This document shows positions 36,055 to 47,482 of a stretch of 64,000 nt of DNA, piece after piece; position 1 is the stretch's first letter, and every line of letters begins with the position of its first letter. The DNA is from Nannocystis sp. (lineage in GTDB: Bacteria; Myxococcota_A; Polyangia; Nannocystales; Nannocystaceae). The position numbers were made by a program, and so were the translations under genes. A model generated the notes under the pieces. It worked only from the letters and a program-made list of their open reading frames with translations. It was not told the origin of the DNA and ran no database searches. The stretch is taken from NCBI GenBank assembly GCA_016712315.1, contig JADJRG010000022.1, positions 372,001 to 436,000 of the forward strand. Direction: 5' to 3'.

Positions 36055-37440
36055 ATGGAGATCAAGTACTGGGCCGCGACCGACGTCGGGCGCAAGCGTG
36101 CGCAAAACGAGGACAATTTCCTCATCGACAAGGGCCTGAACCTCTTCCTCGTCGCCGACGGCATGGGCGGTCACGCCTCGGGTGAGGTCGCCAGTTCGAT
36201 GGCGGTGCACACCATCCGCGAGGTGATCTTCAACACCCGCGATCTCATCGAGTCCTTCGACGAGGAGGATCCTGGCGCCCACATCGAGATCAGCACCCTG
36301 CTCGAGTACGCCGTCCACAGCGCCTGCGCTGAGATCTTCTACAAGGCCCAGCAGGAGCCCGAGAAGCGCGGCATGGGCACCACAGTGGTCTGCCTGCTGG
36401 TCGTCGGCCGCCGCGGCTTCATCGCCTACGTCGGAGACAGCCGGATCTATCTCTTACGCAACGGCGTGGTCTATCCGCTCACGGAGGATCACAGCCTGAT
36501 GAACGAGCTGATCCGCAGCGGCCGAGTCAACCCCGAGGAGTTCGCCGGCAGCCCCTACGCCAGCTTCAAGAACGCGATGACCCGCGCCGTCGGCGTCCAC
36601 GAGCACGTCGAGGTCGACATCCTCGACTTCGAGGTCCTCCCTGGCGACGCCTTCCTGCTCTGCTCGGACGGGCTCTACGAGTACCTTGAGGGCTCGGAGA
36701 TCGCCTCGAGCCTCGCGCTGAGCGAGATCGAAGAGATCCCTGGCCGCTTCATCGACCTCGCCAACAGCCGCGGCGGCAAGGACAACATCACCGCTCTGGT
36801 CGTCCAGATCGCGCGGGCGGAGGGCAAACCGGGCCGCGCCGCCGAGCTCAATTTCACGATCGACACCCTCCGGCGCCTGCCGCTCATGCGCCAGCTCAGC
36901 TATCAACAGCTCTGCAAGGTCATGGCGATCGCCCGTATGCGCCCCTTCGAGCGCGGCGAGCTGATCAGCCGCGAAGGTGAGGTCGGGGGCCAACTCTCGG
37001 TCGTGCTCGAGGGAGACGTCCGGCTCGGCCGCCGCGGCCGCGAGGTCGCGACCATCCACGCCGGCAACCACTTCGGCGAGATGGACCTGATCGACACCGG
37101 GGCCCGGTATTTCACCTCCAGCGGCCTCTCGGACGGCCGCCTCTTGGTGATCGAGCGCCGCGACTTCTACGAGATCCTCCACCGAGATCCTCAGCTCGCC
37201 GTCCGCCTCCTCTGGAACCTCACCCACGACCTCTCCAAGCGCGTGCACGAGACCACAGACGCGCTGCTCCAAGCCCGGGCCCAGTTGGACGGCGACGGCG
37301 AGATCGAGCCCCCAGTCCAGTCGCTCGAGATAGAGCTCACCGAGGTCACCGTCGTCAAACACCCCGGCAAGAAGGGGACCTCCGCGGAGAAGGCCGACGA
37401 GATCGAGGAGATCGAGGTCGGCGATCTCGTCGAGGATTAG
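36055..37440 (+). CDS. PP2C protein phosphatase fused to a cyclic-nucleotide-binding domain
   Basis: About 461 residues. Residues 1-250 hold the PP2C metal-dependent Ser/Thr phosphatase motifs: RAQNEDNF, VADGMGGHASGE, FIAYVGDSRIYLL, LCSDGLYEYL and GGKDNITALV. Residues 277-385 are a cNMP-binding beta-roll (FERGELISREGEVGG, FGEMDLIDTGARYFTS); the phosphate-binding cassette keeps Gly-Glu and Arg but departs from the usual R-x-A-T/S end. An acidic tail closes the protein. The ATG at 36055 starts directly at the domain; one at 36037 is possible. It probably opposes the Ser/Thr kinases of this genome under control of a bound nucleotide. Confidence 0.93.
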   Translation: MEIKYWAATDVGRKRAQNEDNFLIDKGLNLFLVADGMGGHASGEVASSMAVHTIREVIFNTRDLIESFDEEDPGAHIEISTLLEYAVHSACAEIFYKAQQEPEKRGMGTTVVCLLVVGRRGFIAYVGDSRIYLLRNGVVYPLTEDHSLMNELIRSGRVNPEEFAGSPYASFKNAMTRAVGVHEHVEVDILDFEVLPGDAFLLCSDGLYEYLEGSEIASSLALSEIEEIPGRFIDLANSRGGKDNITALVVQIARAEGKPGRAAELNFTIDTLRRLPLMRQLSYQQLCKVMAIARMRPFERGELISREGEVGGQLSVVLEGDVRLGRRGREVATIHAGNHFGEMDLIDTGARYFTSSGLSDGRLLVIERRDFYEILHRDPQLAVRLLWNLTHDLSKRVHETTDALLQARAQLDGDGEIEPPVQSLEIELTEVTVVKHPGKKGTSAEKADEIEEIEVGDLVED

Positions 37441-37448
37441 GAACCAGT

Positions 37449-37862
37449 ATGTCCACGATCTCCGACGACGAGCTGCTGGCCCGCGCTTGGCGCGCCCGGG
37501 AAGGCGCGCTCTGCGACTACAGCGGCTTCGCTGTCGGTGCCGCCTTTGAAGACCAAGAGGGTCGGATCTGGACCGGGGCCAACGTTGAGAACGCGAGCTA
37601 CAACCTCGGCCTCTGCGCCGAGCGAGTCGCCCTCTATCACGCCCTCACCTCCGGCGCCCGCGGCTTTCGTCGCGTCGCCGTCGTGACGGATGCCCCCGCC
37701 CCGACCCCACCGTGCGGCGCGTGCCGACAGGCCCTCTTCGAGTTCGCCGTCGATGCCGTCGTGCTGATGGAGAACCGAGCCGGTGAGCGCGAGCGCCGTG
37801 ACGTCCGTGATCTCCTCCCGCTCGCCTTTGAGGCGAGTTACCTACAAAAAAAGCGGCGCTGA
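37449..37862 (+). CDS. cdd: Cytidine deaminase
   Basis: Deaminates cytidine and deoxycytidine to uridine forms in pyrimidine salvage. The 137-residue product has the zinc/active-site set CAER (Cys56, Glu58) and PPCGACRQAL (Cys89, Cys92), plus the substrate loop FAVGAAF and NVENASYN. AGGA lies seven bases upstream of the ATG, and the gene starts eight bases after the phosphatase stop, so both are probably on one transcript. Its stop codon lies inside the hairpin that terminates valS from the other strand. Confidence 0.96.
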   Translation: MSTISDDELLARAWRAREGALCDYSGFAVGAAFEDQEGRIWTGANVENASYNLGLCAERVALYHALTSGARGFRRVAVVTDAPAPTPPCGACRQALFEFAVDAVVLMENRAGERERRDVRDLLPLAFEASYLQKKRR

Positions 37863-37878
37863 TCCGCTCAGCGCCGCT
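37846..37878 (-). terminator. Intrinsic terminator of valS
   Basis: AGCGGCGCTGA (37852-37862) and TCAGCGCCGCT (37868-37878) form a perfect eleven-base-pair stem with a five-base loop. On the minus strand the stem is followed by seven Ts, the form of a rho-independent terminator, 19 bases beyond the valS stop. The stem's left arm includes the cdd stop codon, so the hairpin also sits at the 3' end of the plus-strand transcript. Confidence 0.9.
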
Positions 37879-37896
37879 CCTCAAGAGCTCGCGCGC

Positions 37897-40650
37897 TCAA
37901 GCGCGCAAGCGCTCGAGCGTCGCCCCGAGGGCGCTCAGGCTCTCACCCAACTCCGTGAGCCGCGCCTCGTCCTTCGCGATCACCTCAGCCGGCGCCTTCG
38001 CGCGGAAGCCCGAGTTCTGCAGCTTACGGGCGAGCCCCTCGATCTCCTTCTCAACCTTCGCGATCTCCTTCGCCAAACGCTCACGTTCGGCGCCGACATC
38101 GACCAACCCGCTGAGCGGCAGGATCACCTCGATCCCCCGCACGACCTCTGAAGCGGACTCGATCGGCACATCGTCGCCGACCGCGATCACCGTCAGCGAC
38201 TCTAGACGCGCCAAGCGGAGGATCCGGCCCTGCATCGCCGCGAGCGACGCCGCGTCCTCAGCGCTCGCTCGCACCAGCAGCGGCGTCCGCTTCCCCGGTG
38301 GCAACCTGAACCTGGCCTTTAGACCACGCGCGGCCGTCACCACATCGATCGTGCGAGCGACCTGCTGCCGCGCGGAAGCGACCTCCGGTGAGCCCAACAG
38401 CGCGCCGATCCCCGCGTAGGGCCCGGCCATCGTCAACGGCCGGCGCCCCTCGCCCTCTCCTGACCACTCCCGCACCTCGGGGAAGGCCGCGATCATCAGA
38501 CACTCTCGGTCACCCTCGGCGCGCGGCAGCTGCTGCCACAGCTCCTCGGTGATGAAGGGCAAGAACGGGTGCAGCACCCGCAGGACCACATCGAGCACCG
38601 TCACCAGACAGCCCTGCGCGGCCCGCCGCACCTCCGGATCGGCCTCGCTCGCCAAGCTCGGCTTCACCAGCTCGAGGTACCAGTCACAGAGCTCATACCA
38701 GACGAACTGATAGATCGTATGCGCCGCCAGATCCAAGCGGTACGCCCCGAGCAGATCGCCGACCTCACGCGCCACCTCCAGCGATCGCGCGAGCACCCAC
38801 AGATCCGCCGGATCGAGCCGCGCGAGCGCCCCCACCGCGACGACCTCGCGCTCGAAGCTCGGCCGATCGAACCCTTCGAGGTTCATCAAGACGAAGCGCG
38901 CGGCGTTCCACAGCTTGTTCGCGAAGTTGCGGTACCCCTCGACGCGAGCCCGGCTGAAGATGATCCCTTGGTCTTGGCCCGCCATCGTCGCCAAGTAGAA
39001 GCGCAGCGAATCAGCGCCGTAGCCGTCGATCAGCTCGATCGGATCGACCACGTTGCCGCGCGTCTTCGACATCTTCCGGCCGTCCTCGCCGAGCACCATG
39101 CTGTGCAAGAACACCGTCTCGAAGGGCACCTCGCCGGTGAAGTGGATCCCGAACATCATCATCCTGGCCACCCAGAAGAAGAGGATGTCCCAGCCGGTCT
39201 CCATCAACGAGGTCGGGTAGAAGCGCCGCAGCGCCTCCCCCTGCTCCGGCCACCCGAGCACCGTCAGCGGCCAAAGCCCGGACGAGAACCACGTGTCCAG
39301 CACGTCCTCATCCTGCGTGACCTCCCCTGACCCACAGGACAGGCACGAGCTCAGATCCTCACGACTGACGCTGATCGTCCCGCACGCGCCGCAATGCCAC
39401 GCCGGGATCCGGTGCCCCCACCAGAGCTGCCGCGAGATGCACCAGTCGTGGATGTTCTCCATCCAGCGATAGAAGTCCGCGGTCCGGTACTCCGGGACGA
39501 ACCGCGTCTTCCCGGCCCGGACCGCGGCGACCGCGGCCCTCGCCATCGATCCCACGTTGACGAACCACTGATCAGACGGCAGCGGCTCGACGATCACCCC
39601 CGTACGCTGCGAGAAGCCGATGCTCAGCTTGTGCGGCTCGACCTTCACCAGCGCGCCCTCGGCGGTCAGCGCAGCGACCACCGCCTCGCGCGCCGCGGCC
39701 ACGGTGAGCCCGCAGAAGCGCGCCGGCGCCGGCGCCTGCACCTTCCCCTGCTTGTCGATCACGCACAGCACCTCGAGCCCGTGGCGCTTGCCGGTCTCGA
39801 AGTCGTTAAAGTCGTGGGCCGGCGTCACCTTCACCGCACCTGTCCCGAAGGTCATATCGACCAAGATCGCGTCGCCGACGATCGGCACCCGCCGCCCCGA
39901 GAGCGGCAGCACGACCTCCTCGCCGATCAAGTGCTTGTAGCGCGGATCATCCGGGTGCACGGCCACGCCGCTGTCCCCGAGCATCGTCTCAGGCCGCGTC
40001 GTCGCGACCACCAGCCGCTCCTCGCGCCCCGCCACAGGGTACGCGATGTGCCAGAGCGCGCCGTCGACCTCACGATGCTCGACCTCTAGATCGGACAGCG
40101 CCGTCTGCGAGCTCCAATCCCAATTGATCAGGCGGTACGCGCGATAAATGAGCCCCTGCTCGTGCAGCCGGCAGAACGCCTCGCGAACCGCTCGGGACGA
40201 GACCTCGTCCATCGTGAAGCGGTAGCGATCCCAGTCCATCGACGCGCCTAGCGCCTCGTGCTGACGATCGATGATCCCGCCGTGCTCCTCCTTCCACGCC
40301 CACGTACGCGCGAGGAACGCCTCTCTCCCGATCGCCTCGCGGCTGCTCCCTTCGTTGACCAGCGCGCGCTCGACCATCACCTGCGTCGCGATCCCCGCGT
40401 GATCTGTCCCTGGCAGCCACAGCGCCGGGTGCCCGCACATTCGCTTCCAGCGGACCAGGCAGTCCTGCACGGTCGCCGTCAGCGCATGCCCCATGTGGAG
40501 GCGGCCGGTGACGTTGGGAGGAGGGAGGACGACGGTGAAGGGAGACCGGTCGCCAGAAACCGAGGGCTTAAAGTAGCCGCTCTCGTTCCAGCGCCGGTAC
40601 CACTTCGCCTCGACCGAGTTCGGGTCGTAGACGGAATTCAACTTTTCCAT
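37897..40650 (-). CDS. valS: Valyl-tRNA synthetase
   Basis: Charges tRNA-Val. 917 residues from the ATG at 40650 (MEKLNSVYDP); the longer upstream frame has no coding character. Class I signatures are present: PPPNVTGRLHMGHAL (HIGH motif) and KMSKTRGNVVDP (KMSKS). Between them is the editing domain and a zinc-type cluster (CGACGT ... CLSCGSG). The C-terminal 65 residues (ERLAKEIAKVEKEIEGLARK) form the coiled coil typical of ValRS. The ORF follows the response regulator gene by 70 bases and ends in a strong terminator. Confidence 0.97.
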   Translation of the reverse strand: MEKLNSVYDPNSVEAKWYRRWNESGYFKPSVSGDRSPFTVVLPPPNVTGRLHMGHALTATVQDCLVRWKRMCGHPALWLPGTDHAGIATQVMVERALVNEGSSREAIGREAFLARTWAWKEEHGGIIDRQHEALGASMDWDRYRFTMDEVSSRAVREAFCRLHEQGLIYRAYRLINWDWSSQTALSDLEVEHREVDGALWHIAYPVAGREERLVVATTRPETMLGDSGVAVHPDDPRYKHLIGEEVVLPLSGRRVPIVGDAILVDMTFGTGAVKVTPAHDFNDFETGKRHGLEVLCVIDKQGKVQAPAPARFCGLTVAAAREAVVAALTAEGALVKVEPHKLSIGFSQRTGVIVEPLPSDQWFVNVGSMARAAVAAVRAGKTRFVPEYRTADFYRWMENIHDWCISRQLWWGHRIPAWHCGACGTISVSREDLSSCLSCGSGEVTQDEDVLDTWFSSGLWPLTVLGWPEQGEALRRFYPTSLMETGWDILFFWVARMMMFGIHFTGEVPFETVFLHSMVLGEDGRKMSKTRGNVVDPIELIDGYGADSLRFYLATMAGQDQGIIFSRARVEGYRNFANKLWNAARFVLMNLEGFDRPSFEREVVAVGALARLDPADLWVLARSLEVAREVGDLLGAYRLDLAAHTIYQFVWYELCDWYLELVKPSLASEADPEVRRAAQGCLVTVLDVVLRVLHPFLPFITEELWQQLPRAEGDRECLMIAAFPEVREWSGEGEGRRPLTMAGPYAGIGALLGSPEVASARQQVARTIDVVTAARGLKARFRLPPGKRTPLLVRASAEDAASLAAMQGRILRLARLESLTVIAVGDDVPIESASEVVRGIEVILPLSGLVDVGAERERLAKEIAKVEKEIEGLARKLQNSGFRAKAPAEVIAKDEARLTELGESLSALGATLERLRA

Positions 40651-40720
40651 GACAGCACGAGACTCGCCTCCGGGCGGAGGCGTGCACTTCCATCCTTGGC
40701 TCGGCCGCCCGCGCCGCGGC

Positions 40721-41608
40721 TCAGTGCGCGCGCTCTTGGCGGATGATCTGGTCTGCGAGCTCTGGCACGACCTCCCAGACGACCTGCTCGACCACCTCTC
40801 GCGAGAGTGACAAGAGCGCCTGCACGGCCTTCGGATCGACACCGTCGATCGCGCCAGCCTCTTGCAGGCGCTTCAGGATCCCGGCGGACGGGGCGTGAGC
40901 AGGGGTGAAGGGGATCGGGGCGACGACGGGGATCTTAGCCATATCGATGAAACCGTTCGGGGTCTTGATAGACGTGGTCGTAGCGGACTTGCTCGCCGGA
41001 CTCGTCACCGGCATCGAGGCCGGCGTAACACGCGCTGCCGCTGGCTTCGCCGCGACCGGCGCCGGAGTCACGGGTGCGGGCCGCGCTGGGGCCGGTTGCG
41101 CCGCCGGCTTGGCCGCGGCGACTGGGGTCGGCTTGGCGGCGACTGGGGTCGGCTGCGCCGCGACTGGGACTGGGGTCGGCTTCACCGACGGCTGCACAGC
41201 AGCAGCAGCAGCAGCGGCGACGGGCTTGACCGCGGGGGCGGCACGAGCGGCCTTGACCTTCTCGATCAGATCGTTCGTGTCAAAGGGCTTCGTGATCGCA
41301 GCATTCGCGCCGCAGGCCTTCACCGCCGCGTCGTCGATGCCGACCTGATTCGAGACCATCAGGAGGAGCGGGATATTGCTGGTCTCCGGGTCAGCCCTGA
41401 GCGCGCGACAAACCTCGTATCCGGAGGGCTCGCCGTCAGCCAGCACCGCGTCCACGAGGACGACATCGGCGCCGATCTGTTTGGCCCGGGCGACCGCCTC
41501 GGAGCCCTTGCTGACCGCCACCACCTCGGCATCTTCGGCCGAGAAGGTGATCTTGATGGCGAGTCGCATGGTCTTGCTGTCGTCGATCGCTAGGATCTTT
41601 GTGGGCAT
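40721..41608 (-). CDS. Response regulator with Pro/Ala linker and conserved C-terminal motif
   Basis: 295 residues. Residues 1-120 are a receiver domain: acidic pair Asp9-Asp10, phospho-acceptor Asp53 (VVLVDAVLADGE), and Lys107 in KPFD. A Pro/Ala/Val-rich linker with repeated PTPVAAK units spans about 120-215. The C-terminus (LSREVVEQVVWEVVPELADQ) carries the helix (EVV.VVWEVVP.LA..II) that recurs at the ends of deltaproteobacterial response regulators lacking a DNA-binding domain. AAGGAGG precedes the ATG. No histidine kinase gene is adjacent, so its partner is unknown; it may work in polarity or motility signalling. A methyltransferase gene starts 32 bases away on the other strand. Confidence 0.92.
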   Translation of the reverse strand: MPTKILAIDDSKTMRLAIKITFSAEDAEVVAVSKGSEAVARAKQIGADVVLVDAVLADGEPSGYEVCRALRADPETSNIPLLLMVSNQVGIDDAAVKACGANAAITKPFDTNDLIEKVKAARAAPAVKPVAAAAAAAVQPSVKPTPVPVAAQPTPVAAKPTPVAAAKPAAQPAPARPAPVTPAPVAAKPAAARVTPASMPVTSPASKSATTTSIKTPNGFIDMAKIPVVAPIPFTPAHAPSAGILKRLQEAGAIDGVDPKAVQALLSLSREVVEQVVWEVVPELADQIIRQERAH

Positions 41609-41640
41609 CCACCGGCCTCCTTGGGGTATGGAGACGTACC

Positions 41641-42339
41641 ATGGACCACGCGAGCGGGTCAACGAAGCCGTGGACGGTCCGCCTCGACCGCCTCATCGAC
41701 GCGCTCGAGGGCGAGGTCATCCTCAGTTATGTGGCAGGCGCCCGGGTCCTCGATCTCGGCTATGGATCGCCTGAAATCGCCCGCTGGACCGATGAGATCG
41801 CCGAGTCACGGGTGCATTTTCCGCTCGATCGCTGGCTCAGTGACGCCCAAGGGGAGATCCGCTTGCCTCTCGACGCGAACTCCTTCGACGTCGTCGTCTG
41901 TACGCGAACCTTCGCCCACCTCGGCGTCGACGCAGAGTCCTCGCTGAACGCGGCCCGCACCCTGCTCGCCGAGGCCTCGCGGGTCACGACGCCTGGCGGC
42001 TATGTCCTGCTCGAGATCAAGAACCCGAGGAGCATGCGCGGGCTCGCCCAGGGGATCCGTCGCCCCATCACGATCGTCCGTGGCCGTATTCTCCCCGGCA
42101 CCGACCACCGGCTCGATCGCTACGACACCCTCAAGCACCTCGCCGCCCTCACGCCACCGACGCTCGTGCGACAGCAGATCCACGCCATCCACACCCTCGT
42201 CCCTGGCCGCGCGCTCACGCTGCCCTTCATCGGCCCGCTCATCGCCCGAGCAGAGCGTTGGGCCCGCGATATGCCGGTCATCCGTCACTTCGGCGCGGAT
42301 CTCCTCGTGATCCTGCGACGTGAGGGAGAGACGCGATGA
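41641..42339 (+). CDS. SAM-dependent methyltransferase (class I, type 11-like)
   Basis: 232 residues. VLDLGYGSPEIARWTDE is the SAM-binding loop, FDVVVCTRTFAHLG the post-II motif and RVTTPGGYVLLEIKNP the typical strand of type-11 methyltransferases. The last 80 residues (RYDTLKHLAALTPPTLVRQQ) vary from standard members and may set the substrate, which is not inferable. GGAGA lies about eight bases before the ATG at 41641. Its stop overlaps the next start (ATGA). Confidence 0.85.
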   Translation: MDHASGSTKPWTVRLDRLIDALEGEVILSYVAGARVLDLGYGSPEIARWTDEIAESRVHFPLDRWLSDAQGEIRLPLDANSFDVVVCTRTFAHLGVDAESSLNAARTLLAEASRVTTPGGYVLLEIKNPRSMRGLAQGIRRPITIVRGRILPGTDHRLDRYDTLKHLAALTPPTLVRQQIHAIHTLVPGRALTLPFIGPLIARAERWARDMPVIRHFGADLLVILRREGETR

Positions 42340-42896
42340 TCTCCGGCCGTCGAAGCCTCACCGCCGCCCTCCTCGTGCTCACGCCATGGTTCGCCCTCAC
42401 CTTTCGGGACACCCGCGCGTTGAGCCGCCACCACGAGCTACGCGAGGCCGTCGCCGGGATCGCCGGGATCGCTGGCGCGCTCACGACCTACTTCCATGAG
42501 GAGCACCACGACGGCGCTCGCTGCCCGAGCGGCCCCGATCCCCTCCTGCCCGCGCGAGCTGGGCCGACGCCGCCGCTCGAGGTCCGCTGCGCGCTCGGCC
42601 ACCGCCGTCGCTGCCGGCCAAGCAGCGACCCGCGCGAACCGGCGGAGTACCCGCGCGCGGCGTGGCACGAAGATCCGATCTGGCGAGCCCTCGCCTTCGA
42701 ACTCCGCGAGCCGCACCGGTTCCACTACACGCTCACGACCCGCTCGCAGGGCGACACCTGTGAATTCACGATCCAGGCGCGCGCTGACCTCGACGGTGAC
42801 GGCAGCGGCACGAACATAGAAGCCCGAGGCCGCGTCCACGGCCTCGGGCTCCACCTCGACTCAACCTGGCGCATCGACCAGATGAGCGACGAAGCG

Positions 42897-42920
<24 letters not shown>
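42336..42920 (+). CDS. Pilin-like exported protein
   Basis: 194 residues. The N-terminus (RRSLTAALLVLTPWFALTFR) is a hydrophobic helix but has no clear Gly-Phe-Thr-Leu-Ile-Glu prepilin cleavage site. The C-terminal part (WRALAFELREPHRFHYTLTT ... FTIQARADLDGDGSG) matches a pattern common in deltaproteobacterial type IV pilin-like proteins: W..L.F....PHRF.Y, then F...A..DLDGDG. Likely an envelope minor pilin-like subunit with a diverged leader. Its 3' end overlaps the convergent kinase gene by 24 bases. Confidence 0.7.
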
Positions 42921-45449
<2,529 letters not shown>

Positions 45450-45636
45450 AAGGTGACTCCCTCCGGGCGCGCACCATGGCCGCACTTGCCAACCCAATGG
45501 CCCGGGCTGCCCAATGTGAGCGCGATGGCCGGCAAAAGTCAACGTCTTCGCGTCGCGTACGGCATGCGGAAGACCTGCGCGCAACAGCGGGAGGCGGAGG
45601 CCGACCGTGTGGTAGCCTCCTTCTCGCGCAGCCACG
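45450..45636. promoter_or_regulatory. Divergent intergenic region between kinase and small protein
   Basis: 187 bases upstream of both the TTG-started kinase gene and the plus-strand 122-residue gene. The kinase ribosome binding site GGAGGGAG is at its left edge. I see no convincing -35/-10 pair or sigma-54 box, but promoters for both genes must lie here or in the neighbouring ends. Confidence 0.4.
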
Positions 45637-46005
45637 ATGAACAGCCCTATCGGAGACGATCCCTCTGGCGACATCCGAATCGGCGCGATCCGGCCGACAT
45701 TCGCCGGTGAAGCCGCGGCGGCGGCTGAGGTAGCTGCCAGTGACGCCCCCAGCCGAGCCGGAGGGATCGTGGAGGTTCAAGCGACCACGGCGGCCGGAGC
45801 GGCCGCCGAGTCGGCCGCGATCACGGACGCGCTCATCGCCGGCGCGATCGACGCAGAAGCCGCCAAGAGCCGCCTCATCGACGCCATCGTCACATCCGCG
45901 CTCCCTCCTGGCGCCTCAGCGGGCCTCATCGCGGAGCTCCGCGCGGACGTCGCGGCGATGCTCCTGCATCACCCGCAGCTCGACCATCTGTTGCGCCGCG
46001 CGTAA
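45637..46005 (+). CDS. Small hypothetical protein
   Basis: 122 residues, Ala-rich. The N-terminus reads NSPIGDDPSGDIRIGAIRPT and the helical C-terminus (IDAEAAKSRLIDAIVTSALP, LIAELRADVAAMLLHHPQLD) resembles small myxobacterial conserved proteins with an I-D-A..A...L.D.....LPP pattern, vaguely like FlgM-type anti-sigma helices. No signal peptide is seen. It lacks an obvious ribosome binding site, so the gene call is moderate. It converges with the 83-residue gene across 24 bases. Confidence 0.5.
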   Translation: MNSPIGDDPSGDIRIGAIRPTFAGEAAAAAEVAASDAPSRAGGIVEVQATTAAGAAAESAAITDALIAGAIDAEAAKSRLIDAIVTSALPPGASAGLIAELRADVAAMLLHHPQLDHLLRRA

Positions 46006-46029
46006 TTGACCCGTCCGGCTCCTGAGCGC

Positions 46030-46281
46030 TCATGCCAACAGCAGGCGCACCTGCGGCGAGACGAAGTGGCCCTCTGTGTCGAAGGATCGCAGCGCCTCGG
46101 CGAGCACTCGAACCCTGTCCACCGGCCGGAGGCGCCGATCAATGATCACCCTGAACTCGCCGCGCACCTTGCAGAGCCCCCCGCCGCCTTGAGCCGGCCC
46201 GAGCATCACGTCATACGAGACACGCACGCGCAGCGAACGCGCGAGCTCTTCAAGCTCGTGAAGCTGCTTCTGGACATCCAC
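46030..46281 (-). CDS. Small conserved protein downstream of dnaJ
   Basis: 83 residues: helical start (MDVQKQLHELEELARSLRVR), a Gly-rich turn (LGPAQGGGGLCKVRGEF) and RVIIDRRLRPVDRVRVLAEA near the end. The pattern of a basic Arg-rich helix, a GG-C-VRG turn and a terminal FVSPQVRRLL-like helix looks conserved from memory in Myxococcota close to heat-shock genes. It lies 48 bases after the dnaJ stop on the same strand and is likely on the same transcript. Function unknown. Confidence 0.7.
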   Translation of the reverse strand: MDVQKQLHELEELARSLRVRVSYDVMLGPAQGGGGLCKVRGEFRVIIDRRLRPVDRVRVLAEALRSFDTEGHFVSPQVRLLLA

Positions 46282-46329
46282 GCCGACCCACGATGCCGCA
46301 TGCGCCGCGGCTTGGGAAGCCGCGAGGCC

Positions 46330-47436
46330 TCAGTCGCTCGAACGCTGACCAGAGCGCCGCGGCAGCGCCGTCGGATAGCGCTCCATCACCGACTCGAGCG
46401 CCTCGAGGATCGACTCCACCTCGCTCCTGGCCGCGGATCCAGGGGCGCCGACGGCCTCCACCCGCGGGGTCTCCACCTGGATCGTGACGATCTGATCTCC
46501 TGGCGCGCCGCGCTCCTGGGGCACCCCTTTGCCTCGCAGCCGCAGGCGCGCACCTGCGCCCACGCCCGGCGGGATCTCGACCATCGCCTGCCCGCTCACC
46601 GTCGGCACCGGGATCTTCCCCCCGCGCGCCGCCTCGGTCACGCTGATCGCCAGATCGCAGTGGATCTCCGCGCCGCTGCGGCGCAGCCACGGGTGCTCCT
46701 CCACGTTGACGGTCACGCGCAGGTTACCAGGGGGGCCACCGAACTGGCCTGGCTCACCTTGCCCTTGGACCAGGCGCTCAGCGCCAGGCTCCGTACCCGG
46801 CGGGATCCGCACGCCGAAGCTGCGCCGCTCGCGATGAGCGCCGCGACCACGGCAGCGATCGCACGGATCCTGATGGATCATCCCGAGCCCGCCGCAGCGC
46901 CCGCACGCGGTCCACGGCGCGAACAACCCCTCCCCCTTGATCTCGCCGCGACCACCACACAGCGTGCAAGTCAGCGGCCCGCGCCCGCCGGCGCGACCGC
47001 CTGTACCTGCGCAGCCCGAGCAGGCGCCGAGCGCCTCGAACTCGATCACGTGCTCGCTGCCCAGGATCGCCTCCGCGAACTTCACGGTCAGCGTGTAGCG
47101 GATATCCCGACCGCGCCGACGTTGCCGCCGCTGTCGCCCCAGAACGTCCCCAAAGACCGCGCCGAGCAGGTCCTTCGCGGTCTGGAGGTTCATCTCGGGC
47201 GGCCGCTCGAGCGACTCAGGCAGGTGCCGCACCGCGTCGAAGCGCGCGCGCTCGGACGCATCACTGAGCACCGCGTACGCCGCGCTGATCCGCCGGAAAC
47301 GATCCACAGCCTCCGGGTCATCGGGGTGACGATCCGGGTGCGTCGCCAAGGCGAGGCGCCGGTACGCGCGCTTGATCTCATCAAGCGTCGCCGACGGCTC
47401 GACCCCGAGCACCGCGTAGTGATCCTGAAAGGCCAT
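46330..47436 (-). CDS. dnaJ: DnaJ-family co-chaperone
   Basis: 368 residues. The J domain at 5-70 has the HPD motif (THPDRHPDD) that stimulates DnaK ATPase. The linker to the zinc region is short and not Gly/Phe-rich. The zinc centre has four CxxCxG repeats (CSGCAGTG, CTLCGGRG, CGRCGGLG, CDRCRGRG), followed by the C-terminal substrate-binding domain (VRIPPGTEPGAERLVQGQGE) and an extra tail. The start ATG at 47436 opens MAFQDHYAVLGV; the longer frame overlaps grpE. It delivers substrates to DnaK, which is not encoded in the window. Confidence 0.93.
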   Translation of the reverse strand: MAFQDHYAVLGVEPSATLDEIKRAYRRLALATHPDRHPDDPEAVDRFRRISAAYAVLSDASERARFDAVRHLPESLERPPEMNLQTAKDLLGAVFGDVLGRQRRQRRRGRDIRYTLTVKFAEAILGSEHVIEFEALGACSGCAGTGGRAGGRGPLTCTLCGGRGEIKGEGLFAPWTACGRCGGLGMIHQDPCDRCRGRGAHRERRSFGVRIPPGTEPGAERLVQGQGEPGQFGGPPGNLRVTVNVEEHPWLRRSGAEIHCDLAISVTEAARGGKIPVPTVSGQAMVEIPPGVGAGARLRLRGKGVPQERGAPGDQIVTIQVETPRVEAVGAPGSAARSEVESILEALESVMERYPTALPRRSGQRSSD

Positions 47437-47482
47437 CACGCCTGGCCACAGTCGCCGTTGAGGGTCATGGCGTCGCGCAACG

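Noticed and set aside
40651..40842. 64-codon upstream extension of valS
   Set aside because: No ValRS homology and Ser/Arg-rich; the synthetase starts at the ATG at 40650.
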